64,000 nucleotides of DNA from Vreelandella malpeensis (lineage in GTDB: Bacteria > Pseudomonadota > Gammaproteobacteria > Pseudomonadales > Halomonadaceae), in contig NZ_WHVL01000003.1 of assembly GCF_020622355.1 (NCBI RefSeq), positions 124,001 through 188,000 on the forward strand, read 5' to 3'. Under the pieces are notes generated by a model, which worked only from the letters and a program-made list of their open reading frames with translations, was not told the DNA's origin and ran no database searches. Shown piece after piece: positions 18,216 to 26,806 of this stretch (position 1 is the stretch's first letter; each line of letters opens with the position of its first letter). Position numbers and translations under genes: made by a program.

Positions 18216-18257
18216 GAACGATACTCGCCCTGTTCGCGGTGAGTAGTGCTTGAAACG

Positions 18258-18300
18258 ATACCGCCCCCGCCAGAGGCTCTGGCGGGGGCGGTATTTTATT
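18258..18300. terminator. Bidirectional rho-independent terminator
   Basis: A perfect 18-bp inverted repeat (18258-18275 with 18277-18294) centred on one G, extremely GC-rich inside, followed by TTTATT on the plus side. It lies between the convergent acid-sugar operon and larA-homologue operon and should terminate the plus operon strongly. The minus side has a shorter T-rich end. Confidence 0.9.
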
Positions 18301-18329
18301 CTCGAACGATAGCGTATTGCTCTTCCGCC

Positions 18330-19649
18330 CTAGTGCTCCGGCCAGTGATCGAGCAGCTGGCCCTCAGCGTCGAAGCGCATGGGGCGCGGCTCGTGGATCA
18401 CCTCGATACCAGGACGCTTACGCACCTCGGGTAAAAGCGCTTCGGAGACGTAGAGGTACTCCAGGTGCAGCGTATTGGGGATACGCATGATGCCGATGGC
18501 GTCAGGCGTATGGGACCCGCAGGTCTTCACGGCTGCCTGAAGGGTCGTGCGCTCGTCGGGCATCGCCAGCGGGATCGAGGCGGCGATCAGCACGCCCGAC
18601 GTGAGCGAGTTGGTATAGACCTTCTCGCGGTCGAAACGCTGGAAGAGGCGCTCGGTGATCACATCGGCACGCGCGACGCCGTTGGCGTTGCCCTCGCTCT
18701 TGTCGGTGACGTCGAGCACGGCGATGCGCGCGACGTCCGGGCCGCCGCTGATCGCGGTGGACGAGGGTCGGCCGGTGATGTTGGGGTCCATGCCGCTGCC
18801 CGAAAACTCCTTGCCTACGTAGTCGACGATCAGTACGTCCAAGGGCCCCGAGGCCAGCGGCGCATCAAGTGGGCCAAGCGGCAGGCGCGGCATGTTGCGC
18901 ATCGCCTGGCCTAAATAGACGCGCTCCTCCTCGACCATGGTTTCCGGGGGCAGGATCACCACCCGGGCCAGTTCGTCGTAGGCGTTCTCCAGGGTACCCA
19001 CGCCAAACAGCACGCGGCACTTTTTGAGCTTCATGCGCCCCATCTCGACGATGAAACGGCCAACGTAGTGGAAGCCCCAGGCGTGGCAGTTGTCTGCCCC
19101 TGACTGCTTGCCAAGCCCGATGGAGAGCATCTTGATCAGACCGCTTTCGTTGTCCGAGCGAAAGGCGCTGTGCGGCTTGATGCGGTTGAACAGCACGATG
19201 CCATCGGCTTCGAAGGCGAGCTTGTCGATCTGCACCGACATGCCGTTTTCGAGCACGCCGATCTCGACGGTTTCCATGCTCGAGCGAATCTCGCAGTCAA
19301 CGCTCTCTTCGGTGATGCCAAGGTGCGCCAACACGCTGATCTGCCCCTCGGCCGTCGCACCACCGTGGCTGCCCATGGAGGGGACGATGAAGGGCTTGGC
19401 GCCGCGTGCCTTGAGCTCGATGACGATGGCGCGCACCAGCTCCGGCAAGCTGGCGAGCCCGCGGCTGCCGACCGTAAGCGCCACCGACATGCCCGGCTCG
19501 ATACGCTCGCTCACGACCTTGGCCTGAGCAAAGGCTTTCTCTATCGCCGCGGCAGGATCAGTGGCCGGCTCGGTGTCGAAGTGCTGGCGTACGAGCGCCA
19601 TCGGTGGCAGCGCCACGCCCTCGACGAGCTTCGCGTAACTAGGTCTCAT
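18330..19649 (-). CDS. LarA-family nickel-pincer racemase/epimerase homologue
   Basis: A 439-residue LarA-superfamily (DUF2088-type) protein. LarA enzymes use the nickel-pincer nucleotide to racemise or epimerise 2-hydroxyacids. Likely cofactor residues are His95 in MGSHGGAT, His160 in IKPHSAF, Lys173 in SGLIKML (the covalent lysine) and His189 in NCHAWGF. The Lys-to-His gap is 16 residues, as for Lys184 and His200 of lactate racemase. The N-terminal DxTRP-type motif is instead GSRG with Arg63, and the His160-Lys173 distance is three residues longer than in LarA, so the substrate is probably not lactate. It lies 27 bases after tctA in one operon with the TTT transporter, near larEBC. C2 epimerisation of a tetronate is my inference. 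Confidence 0.8.
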   Translation of the reverse strand: MRPSYAKLVEGVALPPMALVRQHFDTEPATDPAAAIEKAFAQAKVVSERIEPGMSVALTVGSRGLASLPELVRAIVIELKARGAKPFIVPSMGSHGGATAEGQISVLAHLGITEESVDCEIRSSMETVEIGVLENGMSVQIDKLAFEADGIVLFNRIKPHSAFRSDNESGLIKMLSIGLGKQSGADNCHAWGFHYVGRFIVEMGRMKLKKCRVLFGVGTLENAYDELARVVILPPETMVEEERVYLGQAMRNMPRLPLGPLDAPLASGPLDVLIVDYVGKEFSGSGMDPNITGRPSSTAISGGPDVARIAVLDVTDKSEGNANGVARADVITERLFQRFDREKVYTNSLTSGVLIAASIPLAMPDERTTLQAAVKTCGSHTPDAIGIMRIPNTLHLEYLYVSEALLPEVRKRPGIEVIHEPRPMRFDAEGQLLDHWPEH

Positions 19650-19676
19650 AGCGTCACCTCGATAGCGGGCGAAGGA

Positions 19677-21188
19677 TCATACCTTCGCCGCTTGGCGCTG
19701 TTGTTTCCAGCTGCGCAGTGCAGGCAGCAGCAGAGAGAGCACCGCCAACCCCAGGAAGAATAGCGTGATGGGGCCAGAAAGGAATACACCGAGATCGTCG
19801 CGTGCGCTCATCAAGCCAAGACGCAGGTTGGACTCGGCCATCGGCCCGAGAATCAGCGCGATACACAGCGCCGCCTGGGAGAAACCGTACTTCTGCATGA
19901 AGTAGCCCAGCACGCCGAAGCCCACCATGGTGTAGAGATCGACCACGTTGAGGTTGATCGCCCAGGAGCCGACGAAGCAGAACACCACAATGGCCATGGT
20001 CAGCAGGCGCCGCGGCACCCGCAAAATCTGGGTGAAGAAGCGAATGCCCAAAAGGCCGAACACCAGCATGAAGATGGTGGCGACGAACACCCCCGTGAAG
20101 ATGCCGGTTACCACCTCCGGGTTCTGCTGGAACAGCATCGGACCCGGGGCCAGACCCTGAATCATCAGCCCGCCCATCAACACGGCGGTCACCACGTCCC
20201 CCGGAATGCCCAGGGCCAGCAGCGGAATCAGCGCCGCCGCGCACACGGCATTGTTGGCGCTTTCCGTGGCGGCAACCCCGGGCATGTGGCCGGTACCGAA
20301 TTTCTCGGGGGTTTTCGAGGTACGCCGTGCTTCGTTGTAGCTGATCCAGGCAGCGGTGCCCGAGCCCGTCCCCGGCACGATACCGATGAAGGTGCCGATC
20401 AAAGAGCCGCGCAGCATGGGCATGCCGCTCTCTTTCATCTCTTGGCGATTGGGCCAGATGCCGCCCACTTTCATACGCTCGACGCGGTCACTGAGGATCT
20501 TTTCGATCTGAACGAAGACTTCCGACAGCGCGAACAGACCGATCAGCGCAGGGGTAAAGGCAAATCCCGAGGCAAAGCCCGAAACGCCAAAGGTGTAGCG
20601 AGAAATACCGCTAATGGGATCGGCGCCAACGCAACCGATCAACACGCCGGCAAGCCCGGCGATGGCCCCTTTCAGAATGTCGCCGGAGAGGCTGGCGATG
20701 ATGGTCAGGCCGAAGACGGCCAGCGCAAAATACTCGGCCGGACCGAACTTGAGCGCCAGCGTCGCCAGCTGGGGCGCCAGCGCCGCCAGTACGATGGCCG
20801 CGAAGATCCCGCCCACGAAGGAGGCGATGGTCGCCATGCCCAGCGCCTTGCCCGCTTCGCCCCTCTGGGCCAGCGGATAGCCATCGAGCACCGTGGCCGC
20901 CGAGGAGGGCGTGCCGGGTGTACGCAGCAAGATAGCCGAGATACAGCCACCGTAAATGCCGCCGATATAGATGCCGATGAGCATGTTCAAGCCCATGACC
21001 GGCGCCATACCGAAGGTCAGGGGAATCAGCAGCGCCACCCCCATGGTGGCCGTCAGCCCCGGCAGGGCACCGATGATCATGCCCCCCAGCGTGCCTAGTG
21101 CGATGATCCAGAGAACACTGGGATCAAAGACTGCCAACACATACGATGAAATTTCCATAGCGACCTGCTCAATCAGATAAACAGCCAA
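19677..21188 (-). CDS. tctA: TctA large membrane subunit, tripartite tricarboxylate transporter
   Basis: A 503-residue inner-membrane protein with about 12 hydrophobic segments and TctA signatures: GALPGLTATMGVALLIPLTFG near the N-terminus, LLRTPGTPSSAATVLDGYPLA, and the second-half PGTGSGTAAWISYNEA plus ALGIPGDVVTAVLMGG. It forms the channel of a TTT-type secondary transporter that takes a carboxylate from the periplasmic binding protein TctC. It follows tctC on the minus strand, with a strong hairpin between them, and precedes the LarA homologue. Length is normal. The substrate is probably the hydroxy acid degraded by the adjacent operon. Confidence 0.93.
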   Translation of the reverse strand: MAVYLIEQVAMEISSYVLAVFDPSVLWIIALGTLGGMIIGALPGLTATMGVALLIPLTFGMAPVMGLNMLIGIYIGGIYGGCISAILLRTPGTPSSAATVLDGYPLAQRGEAGKALGMATIASFVGGIFAAIVLAALAPQLATLALKFGPAEYFALAVFGLTIIASLSGDILKGAIAGLAGVLIGCVGADPISGISRYTFGVSGFASGFAFTPALIGLFALSEVFVQIEKILSDRVERMKVGGIWPNRQEMKESGMPMLRGSLIGTFIGIVPGTGSGTAAWISYNEARRTSKTPEKFGTGHMPGVAATESANNAVCAAALIPLLALGIPGDVVTAVLMGGLMIQGLAPGPMLFQQNPEVVTGIFTGVFVATIFMLVFGLLGIRFFTQILRVPRRLLTMAIVVFCFVGSWAINLNVVDLYTMVGFGVLGYFMQKYGFSQAALCIALILGPMAESNLRLGLMSARDDLGVFLSGPITLFFLGLAVLSLLLPALRSWKQQRQAAKV

Positions 21189-21194
21189 AAACTA

Positions 21195-21222
21195 CTTGCC
21201 CCCCGACAAGGCGGGGGGCAAG
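21195..21222 (-). terminator. Intercistronic hairpin between tctC and tctA
   Basis: An 11-bp perfect stem, CTTGCCCCCCG at 21195-21205 with CGGGGGGCAAG at 21212-21222 and a 6-base loop. On the minus strand it follows the tctC stop and is trailed by TAGTTTTTGG. It may partially terminate or stabilise the upstream tctC message, raising binding protein over membrane subunit. Confidence 0.75.
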
Positions 21223-21234
21223 CCTGCTTCGGTC

Positions 21235-22206
21235 TTACTGGTTTACGCCGTACATACCCAGCTGACGAATGATCTCTTCAGCGGTGGCAGAGTCGCGCTC
21301 GGCCAGCTCGCGGAAGTCATCGGCCGAGCGGTAGTCGACGAACTCACCCATTTCTTCCATGCGGGCCAGGAACTCTTCGTCTTCGAAGGTTTGGCGCAGC
21401 GCTTCAGAGAGCGTCTCCTTGACGTCGTCCGGCAGGCCGACAGGCGCAATCACGCCCTTCCAGGAGGACCAAGTGAAGTCGATACCGAGCTCTTCCGGCA
21501 CCGGCGTATCGGGCAGCACGTCGATACGCTCGTCTTCCATCACCAGCAGCGCATTGATGCTGCCGGACTGGATCTGCGGCAGCACTTCGGCCGGAGAAGC
21601 AACGACGGCGTCGATGTGACCACCAACGCAGGCGGTTACCGCTGCCGATGCACCGCCGAAAGGCATGCTGTTGAAGTCGAGGTCAGCGGCGTTGCCGAAA
21701 CCTTCGATGGCGATGTGGTTGGCACCACCGGCACCGGAGTTACCGACACGGACTTCGCCCGGATGCTCACGGGTGTACTCGACGAAACCTTCGGCATCGT
21801 CGAAGGGTGCGCCCTGGCAGCCTGCAACGACCATCAGGTTACGCCCCATCAGCGCAATGAATTCGACGTCGTCGAGGCTATAGTCGACACCGCCGTAGTG
21901 AGGCAGCATGGCCAGCGGGCCCTGGGCACCCATGCCCAGGGTGTAACCATCGGCACGCGCATGCACCGCCGCGCTGGTACCGATCGAGCCGCCGCCGCCG
22001 GGCTGATTACGTACCACGAGCGATTTGCCCAGGTACTTCTTCAGCGTATCGGCCATGATGCGAGCCGATAGATCGGTGCCCCCACCGGCTGAGTAGGGCA
22101 CGACGATCTGTACCGGACGTACCGGGTAGTCGGCAGCAGCAGCGGTCGCAGCAGTGAACAGAACACCGCAACCAAGGGTGGCGAGAGTCGGGAGCAATTT
22201 TTGCAT
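21235..22206 (-). CDS. tctC: TctC-type periplasmic binding protein
   Basis: A 323-residue Bug/TctC receptor with an N-terminal signal peptide ending near residue 24 (ATAAAADYP). The mature part has the family motifs YPVRPVQIVVPYSAGGGTD, VVRNQPGGGGSIGT and GGHIDAVVASPAEVLP. It binds a carboxylate in the periplasm and delivers it to TctAB. It is placed between tctB and tctA with 88 bases to tctB. The two loops that contact carboxylates (around GGGTD and GGAS) are intact. Ligand is unknown. Context suggests a four-carbon or similar hydroxy acid. Confidence 0.92.
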   Translation of the reverse strand: MQKLLPTLATLGCGVLFTAATAAAADYPVRPVQIVVPYSAGGGTDLSARIMADTLKKYLGKSLVVRNQPGGGGSIGTSAAVHARADGYTLGMGAQGPLAMLPHYGGVDYSLDDVEFIALMGRNLMVVAGCQGAPFDDAEGFVEYTREHPGEVRVGNSGAGGANHIAIEGFGNAADLDFNSMPFGGASAAVTACVGGHIDAVVASPAEVLPQIQSGSINALLVMEDERIDVLPDTPVPEELGIDFTWSSWKGVIAPVGLPDDVKETLSEALRQTFEDEEFLARMEEMGEFVDYRSADDFRELAERDSATAEEIIRQLGMYGVNQ

Positions 22207-22294
22207 CAGCGTTCTCCAATAGGTTTTTAATGGTTATTGTCTATATGGACGGGCAGTCGCCCTTAATGAAGGGTGGCAAACGGCCCCACCCCGG

Positions 22295-22771
22295 TTACGG
22301 TAGATAGACGTCGAGCAGATACGTGAACCCGTAGTAGACGCAGGCCACGACCACAGCGGGAACGACTAGAACCTGCAGCACACGGCGCTCGCGCAGCAGC
22401 AGCATACCGATGACGAAGGTGGCAATCGTACTGGGCAGGTAACCAACACGCTCGAACGCAATGGCGTAGGCAATCATCAATACCACGAAGAGCACCAGCA
22501 CCACGGTGGCGTAGCGCACGCCCGAGCGTTGGGGAGCACGCTCCTCGTTGGCGGCGCTCACCTCGCTTACTGTGACTTCCGTACGCAAGCCGCGAATGAA
22601 CAGCGCCACGGAGAGCAGAGCAATGCCCACCACGGTGATCCACGGCAAGAAAGCCGGCCCTGCCTGGCTACCGGCGCCCGAGGAAGGCACCATGGTCGTG
22701 CGCCAGGCAGCGAAGGCGCAAAACGCCAGAAGTAAAAGGGCCAACCCACAATCGGTTCGTTTGAGTAACAT
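22295..22771 (-). CDS. tctB: TctB small membrane subunit
   Basis: A 158-residue membrane protein with four hydrophobic segments of the TctB family. The N-terminal half contains GSQAGPAFLPWITVVGIALLS, the usual PxxFP-like family feature, and the C-terminal half contains ERVGYLPSTIATFVIGMLLL. It is the poorly conserved small subunit of the TTT transporter. It heads the minus-strand operon tctB-tctC-tctA-larA homologue and is divergent from deoR. Family call rests on size, topology and position as well as these motifs. Confidence 0.85.
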   Translation of the reverse strand: MLLKRTDCGLALLLLAFCAFAAWRTTMVPSSGAGSQAGPAFLPWITVVGIALLSVALFIRGLRTEVTVSEVSAANEERAPQRSGVRYATVVLVLFVVLMIAYAIAFERVGYLPSTIATFVIGMLLLRERRVLQVLVVPAVVVACVYYGFTYLLDVYLP

Positions 22772-23127
22772 GTTGCTCTACCCTGTTGTCTAACTCGGTT
22801 ATCTAGCTGATCGGTACATGTTTGCGCGTGTCTGGCAGTCAGCCACCAGGCAACGACCAAACCAATCAAAAGCCTAAATCTTGAGTGACAAAATGATCTG
22901 TTCAATCCTTTTTGGCAATACGGCCTTGATCGAGCAGTGTCATACTGACAAAGCATGATTATTATAAATAACTGATATAAATGGACAATAATAGAAAAAA
23001 TATCGAAAGGGACTATACTAATGTCTAACACAAACATGATCACTTCGATCACAATTTGGGACTTTAGTGATGCATATAGCCTTTGCGGCTGCCATACTCA
23101 CCGCCAACGCCATCAGCCGAGTTCGCC
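22772..23127. promoter_or_regulatory. Divergent control region between tctB and deoR
   Basis: About 356 AT-rich bases without a convincing gene. At 23038-23046 and 23047-23055 lie GATCACTTC and GATCACAAT in tandem, matching the layout at 12903-12920. A TGATC core recurs near 22890. I infer that the DeoR protein binds here and controls both its own gene and the transporter operon. Confidence 0.5.
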
Positions 23128-23883
23128 ATGAAAGTCGTCAAACGCCGCAAGGCCATGCTTGAAGCCGTCCGTTCCGGAGTGTGCAGTATCGAAGCGCTGT
23201 GCCATCACTTCGGTATCTCTGAGGCGACCGTCAGGCGTGATCTTGGCGCACTGTCACGCGAGGGTGTTCTCGTGCGCACCTACGGCGGCGCCACCACCTC
23301 GATCGGCCAGCGCGAACCCGAGCTCAACCTCGAACAGCGCCGCGCCCGCCAAGGCGATATCAAAATTCGCCTGGCCGAGTGCGCGCTCGACTGCATCAAA
23401 GATGGCGATACCCTTTTATTGGATGGCGGCACCACTACCGCCGCCCTTGCCGCACGTTTGAACGAGCGCAAGGGACTACACGTCATTACCAACAACATGG
23501 CCGCGCTGCCGCTGCTCACTCAGCTTCCCGAAGGACGCACCACGGTACTCGGCGGCGACTTGCGCACGCCGAGCATGACGGTCTACGGCCCACTGGCCTA
23601 TGAAACGCTGTCGCGACTCACCGTCGACCGCGTCTTCGTCAGCGCCGACGGCGTCACCGAGCAGGGTCTGTGCGAGGCCAGCCCAGATCAGGCTTGGCTG
23701 AAGGAGGCGATGATCGCCCGGGGTGCCGAAGTCTACGTCATGGCCGATGCCACCAAAATCGGCCGCGCCAGCCAGCAGCACTGGACTCCTCTGCCCGCGC
23801 GCTGGACGCTGATCACCGATGCCGATGAAGAGCTCACCGGCATCTTTTCCCCGCGCAAGACGACGATTCTGCGTCCGCAGTAA
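23128..23883 (+). CDS. DeoR family transcriptional regulator
   Basis: A 251-residue DeoR-type regulator. The N-terminal winged helix has CSIEALCHHFGISEATVRRDLGAL and the following VRTYGGA turn. The C-terminal sugar-phosphate-sensing domain (DeoRC) has LLDGGTTTAALA, VITNNMAALPLL and DRVFVSADGV. Such proteins sense phosphorylated sugar intermediates, which fits control by the product of the acid-sugar kinase. I prefer ATG 23128. An upstream in-frame TTG at 23083 exists but lacks support. It is divergent from the tct operon. The tandem motif at 23038-23055 lies about 75 bases before its start and recurs before the kinase operon. Confidence 0.87.
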   Translation: MKVVKRRKAMLEAVRSGVCSIEALCHHFGISEATVRRDLGALSREGVLVRTYGGATTSIGQREPELNLEQRRARQGDIKIRLAECALDCIKDGDTLLLDGGTTTAALAARLNERKGLHVITNNMAALPLLTQLPEGRTTVLGGDLRTPSMTVYGPLAYETLSRLTVDRVFVSADGVTEQGLCEASPDQAWLKEAMIARGAEVYVMADATKIGRASQQHWTPLPARWTLITDADEELTGIFSPRKTTILRPQ

Positions 23884-23908
23884 ATCAACGAGGCTAGATG
23901 CCCGTACT

Positions 23909-23933
23909 GCAGGCGCCCCTATGGGGCGCCTGC
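23909..23933. terminator. Hairpin between convergent deoR and SSS transporter genes
   Basis: A perfect 11-bp stem (23909-23919 with 23923-23933) around TAT, 26 bases after the deoR stop. No clear T-run follows on either strand, so its termination strength is uncertain. Confidence 0.6.
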
Positions 23934-23960
23934 ACGGCTTATCGGGGGCCTATCCAAGGC

Positions 23961-25349
23961 TTAGCGTGACACGTTGCCAGGCAAGGGACGGCGCTGCATC
24001 AGACTCAACCCGACCAGCGTCAGCGTGGCCAACGGCATGGCGACGAGCACGCTATTCCAGCCCATGGGCTTACCCAGCAGGATTTCCCATATCAGCGTGA
24101 CCAAGCCCCCGACGATCATGGCCGCCAATGCTGCCCGCGGAGTCGCCCGTGACCACAGCAGGGCAGCCAGGAAAATCGGCGTAATAGCGGCGCCATACAT
24201 ACCATAGGAGTACATCTGCATCGCCAGTACGCTGGGGAAGAAGGCGCCCAAGACCCATGCCAGCACTCCGAGCCCGACCACGCTCAGGCGGTTGACGAGC
24301 AGTGCCCGATGCGGCGAGATATCGAACTTGAGCCAGCCCACCAGGATGTCCTGGGTCAGGCTTGCCGAGGCCGACAGCAGGTAGGAGTTGCCCGTGGTCA
24401 GCAAAAGCGCCACGAGCGACGCAAGCATTAGCCCACCGACGGTGACCGGCAGTCCCTGCTGCGCCAGCGTCATCATCGCCGTGGAGGGCGTGATATCGGG
24501 ATAGAGCACACGTGTGGCGCATACCAGCAGGGTAATCAGCGACGAGCAGACGATCGACGCGATGACCAAGCCCAGTGCCGCCTTCTTGGCCGTGGCCGGA
24601 TCGCGCGCGGCGGCAAACCGCTGGAACAGGTTCTGGTCGCCCAGAATCAACAAGAACAGCGGCAGGAAATACCCAAGCGCCTGCCAAGGCGATAAGCCGC
24701 CCAGCAGCGTTTGATGCGTTGTCGGCAACGCCTCCATCATTCCATCGAGACCACCCAGGCGGCTTAGCACCAAGGGTAGCGCGATCAGCATGCTGCCAAA
24801 GATGATCACGGCACTGAGATAGTCGGTATAGGCCACCGATACCAAGCCCCCCATCGTGGCCAGGCCAATCATCACGGCCGCCGCAATCAGTACGCCCTGC
24901 CATACCGGCAAGTCGAAGGCGAGGTTCAGCGCGTGTCCGGCGCCGGTGAACTGGTAGGAGACGATGCCCACATAGGCAAACAGGATGATCAGCGAGGCAA
25001 TAGAGCGCGCGGCGGGGCCAAAGCGCTCCTCGATCAAGCCAGGAATGGTGGTGGCCCGCGAAAGACGCATCTTGCGCGCCAAAAAGAAGTAGACCACCAG
25101 CGCGGCAATCGGCGTACCGGCGAAGAAAAAGATCGCCGCTCCCGGGCCATGCTGAAAGACGAAGCTGGCGCCACCCACGATCGACCCTGAGCCAACGAAG
25201 GTGGCCAATAAGGTTGCGGTCAACACGATCGTGGAGAGCGAGCGTCCGGCGACGATGAAGTCGGTATCGTCGTGCACCTTACGCCGAGAAAAGTAGAGGC
25301 CGATCACGACCATGAGCAGAATATAGGCAACCACGAAGAATGCGTGCAT
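23961..25349 (-). CDS. Sodium:solute symporter family transporter
   Basis: A 462-residue inner-membrane SSS-family symporter with about 13 hydrophobic segments. Family features include DFIVAGRSLS with TLLATFVGSGSIVGGASF, the MGGLVSVAYTDYLSAVIIFG region and LLLTTGNSYLLSASASLTQDI. It should couple sodium influx to uptake of an organic solute. It follows, on the same strand, a metal-dependent amidohydrolase whose substrate it may import, with an 82-base gap that contains a perfect hairpin. No residue signature tells proline, acetate or other substrates apart with confidence. Confidence 0.9.
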   Translation of the reverse strand: MHAFFVVAYILLMVVIGLYFSRRKVHDDTDFIVAGRSLSTIVLTATLLATFVGSGSIVGGASFVFQHGPGAAIFFFAGTPIAALVVYFFLARKMRLSRATTIPGLIEERFGPAARSIASLIILFAYVGIVSYQFTGAGHALNLAFDLPVWQGVLIAAAVMIGLATMGGLVSVAYTDYLSAVIIFGSMLIALPLVLSRLGGLDGMMEALPTTHQTLLGGLSPWQALGYFLPLFLLILGDQNLFQRFAAARDPATAKKAALGLVIASIVCSSLITLLVCATRVLYPDITPSTAMMTLAQQGLPVTVGGLMLASLVALLLTTGNSYLLSASASLTQDILVGWLKFDISPHRALLVNRLSVVGLGVLAWVLGAFFPSVLAMQMYSYGMYGAAITPIFLAALLWSRATPRAALAAMIVGGLVTLIWEILLGKPMGWNSVLVAMPLATLTLVGLSLMQRRPLPGNVSR

Positions 25350-25397
25350 GAATGCAGGCCTCCGGTTTTAGTTATCGTTTGGGAGTATTTTCCAGCA

Positions 25398-25425
25398 GGC
25401 GCCGGATCAAGAGTGATCCGGCGCC
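25398..25425 (-). repeat. Perfect inverted repeat between amidohydrolase and SSS genes
   Basis: A 12-bp perfect stem (25398-25409 with 25414-25425) and 4-base loop, GC-rich, lying just after the amidohydrolase stop on the minus strand. No T-run follows, so it may act as an mRNA-stability hairpin or weak attenuator rather than a full terminator. Confidence 0.6.
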
Positions 25426-25431
25426 GTGTTC

Positions 25432-26685
25432 TTACGCATCCAGTCGGTTCTTGACCTCGCGCCCGCCCTGCAGGATCAGCGACAGGTGTTCGCCCTGGCC
25501 GGTCAGCAGGCGCATGTCTTCCAGGGGGTTGCCGTCAACAACGATCAGGTCGGCAAAGGCGCCCGGCGCCACGCAGCCAACCTCGCCCTCCATGCGCAGA
25601 AGCTTGGCGGCGGTGACCGTGGCACTGCGAATCACCTCATGCGCCGGCAGGACCTGAGAGCGAATCACGAACTCCTCGGACTGGTGCGGATGCATTTCGC
25701 CCAGAAGGTCCGTGCCGTAGGCCATCTCGAGGCCGGCCTCGCGCATGGTGATCAGGCTCTCGAGCCCGGCCAGGCGCACATCGTCAATCTTGGCGACGGA
25801 CTCGGGCTTCAGCCCGTAGTCGGCCCCCTCGATCTTGAGCCGTTCGTAGGTGACCAGCGTCGGGCAGGCGATCGCGCCGCGCTCGGCGGCAAGCCGAGCG
25901 GTGTCCGGCTCGATCAGGTTGCAGTGCTCCAGTGAGCGTACGCCTGCCTCGACCGCCCGGCGAATCGCCTCGTCGGTATAGAGGTGGGCACTGACATAGG
26001 TCTGAGCGTTGGAGGCCTCCTCGACGATGGTCTTGAGTTCGTCGACGGAAAAGCTCAAGAACTCGATCGGGTCGCTCGGGGAGGAGACGCCGCCATTGGC
26101 CATCACCTTGATGAACTGCGCGCCGGCCTTGATCTCTTGGCGCACGGCACGGCGCACGGACTCCACGCCGTCGCAGATGCGCCCCATCGATCCCAGGCGG
26201 CGGGTCTGGTACTGATCATCGCGCTCGTCGTAGAAACCGCGGTAGTCGTTATGTCCGCCGGTCTGGGAAAGCGCCTTGCCGCAGATGACCAGGCGCGGGC
26301 CAACGAAGTGTCCTTCGGCAACGGCCTGCTGAATACCCCGGTCGGCACCGCCGACATCGCGCACGGTGGTGAAGCCGCGCATCAACATGCCCTTCATGAT
26401 TGGCGTTGCCCGGGCGGCGACGAGCGCATCCGGCAACAACGCGTTGGCGCCTAGATCGGCGGTCGTCGCGATGACGTGTACATGGCAGTCGATCAACCCT
26501 GGCATCAGCGTGCGGCCGGTCAGATCGAACTCGCGAGCGTGGGGTGCGGAAATGGGCGCCGATGACACCTGCGTGATCCGGTCATTCTCGATCAGCACGT
26601 GGACACCACACTGCGGGTCAGGCGATGTACCATCCACCAGCGTAGCATTGGTCAACAGCAAAGCAGAGGAAGCGGAGTCGGTCAT
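25432..26685 (-). CDS. Amidohydrolase-superfamily metal-dependent hydrolase
   Basis: A 417-residue amidohydrolase of the imidazolonepropionase/prolidase-like type. The N-terminal beta-strand shell leads to the metal motif MPGLIDCHVHV. Later ligands appear in VSAHLYTDEAIRRAVEAG, SLEHCNLIE and a terminal AYGTDLLGEMHPHQ. The end has the usual GCVAPGAFADLIVVDGNPL. ATG 26685 with AAGAG upstream is chosen over the TTG at 26730. It lies between a LysR gene and an SSS transporter on the same strand, which suggests hydrolysis of an imported amide or dipeptide-like compound. Substrate unassigned. Confidence 0.87.
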   Translation of the reverse strand: MTDSASSALLLTNATLVDGTSPDPQCGVHVLIENDRITQVSSAPISAPHAREFDLTGRTLMPGLIDCHVHVIATTADLGANALLPDALVAARATPIMKGMLMRGFTTVRDVGGADRGIQQAVAEGHFVGPRLVICGKALSQTGGHNDYRGFYDERDDQYQTRRLGSMGRICDGVESVRRAVRQEIKAGAQFIKVMANGGVSSPSDPIEFLSFSVDELKTIVEEASNAQTYVSAHLYTDEAIRRAVEAGVRSLEHCNLIEPDTARLAAERGAIACPTLVTYERLKIEGADYGLKPESVAKIDDVRLAGLESLITMREAGLEMAYGTDLLGEMHPHQSEEFVIRSQVLPAHEVIRSATVTAAKLLRMEGEVGCVAPGAFADLIVVDGNPLEDMRLLTGQGEHLSLILQGGREVKNRLDA

Positions 26686-26806
26686 GGGATAGGCTCTTAT
26701 GTCTTGTGGATATATCGCATGTTCATCCAAGCCTAACCAGCGCTGCGCACAGGTGAAAAACGATAAAAACGCATGCCAACATGCGCATGGCGCATTGTAA
26801 AAAACG

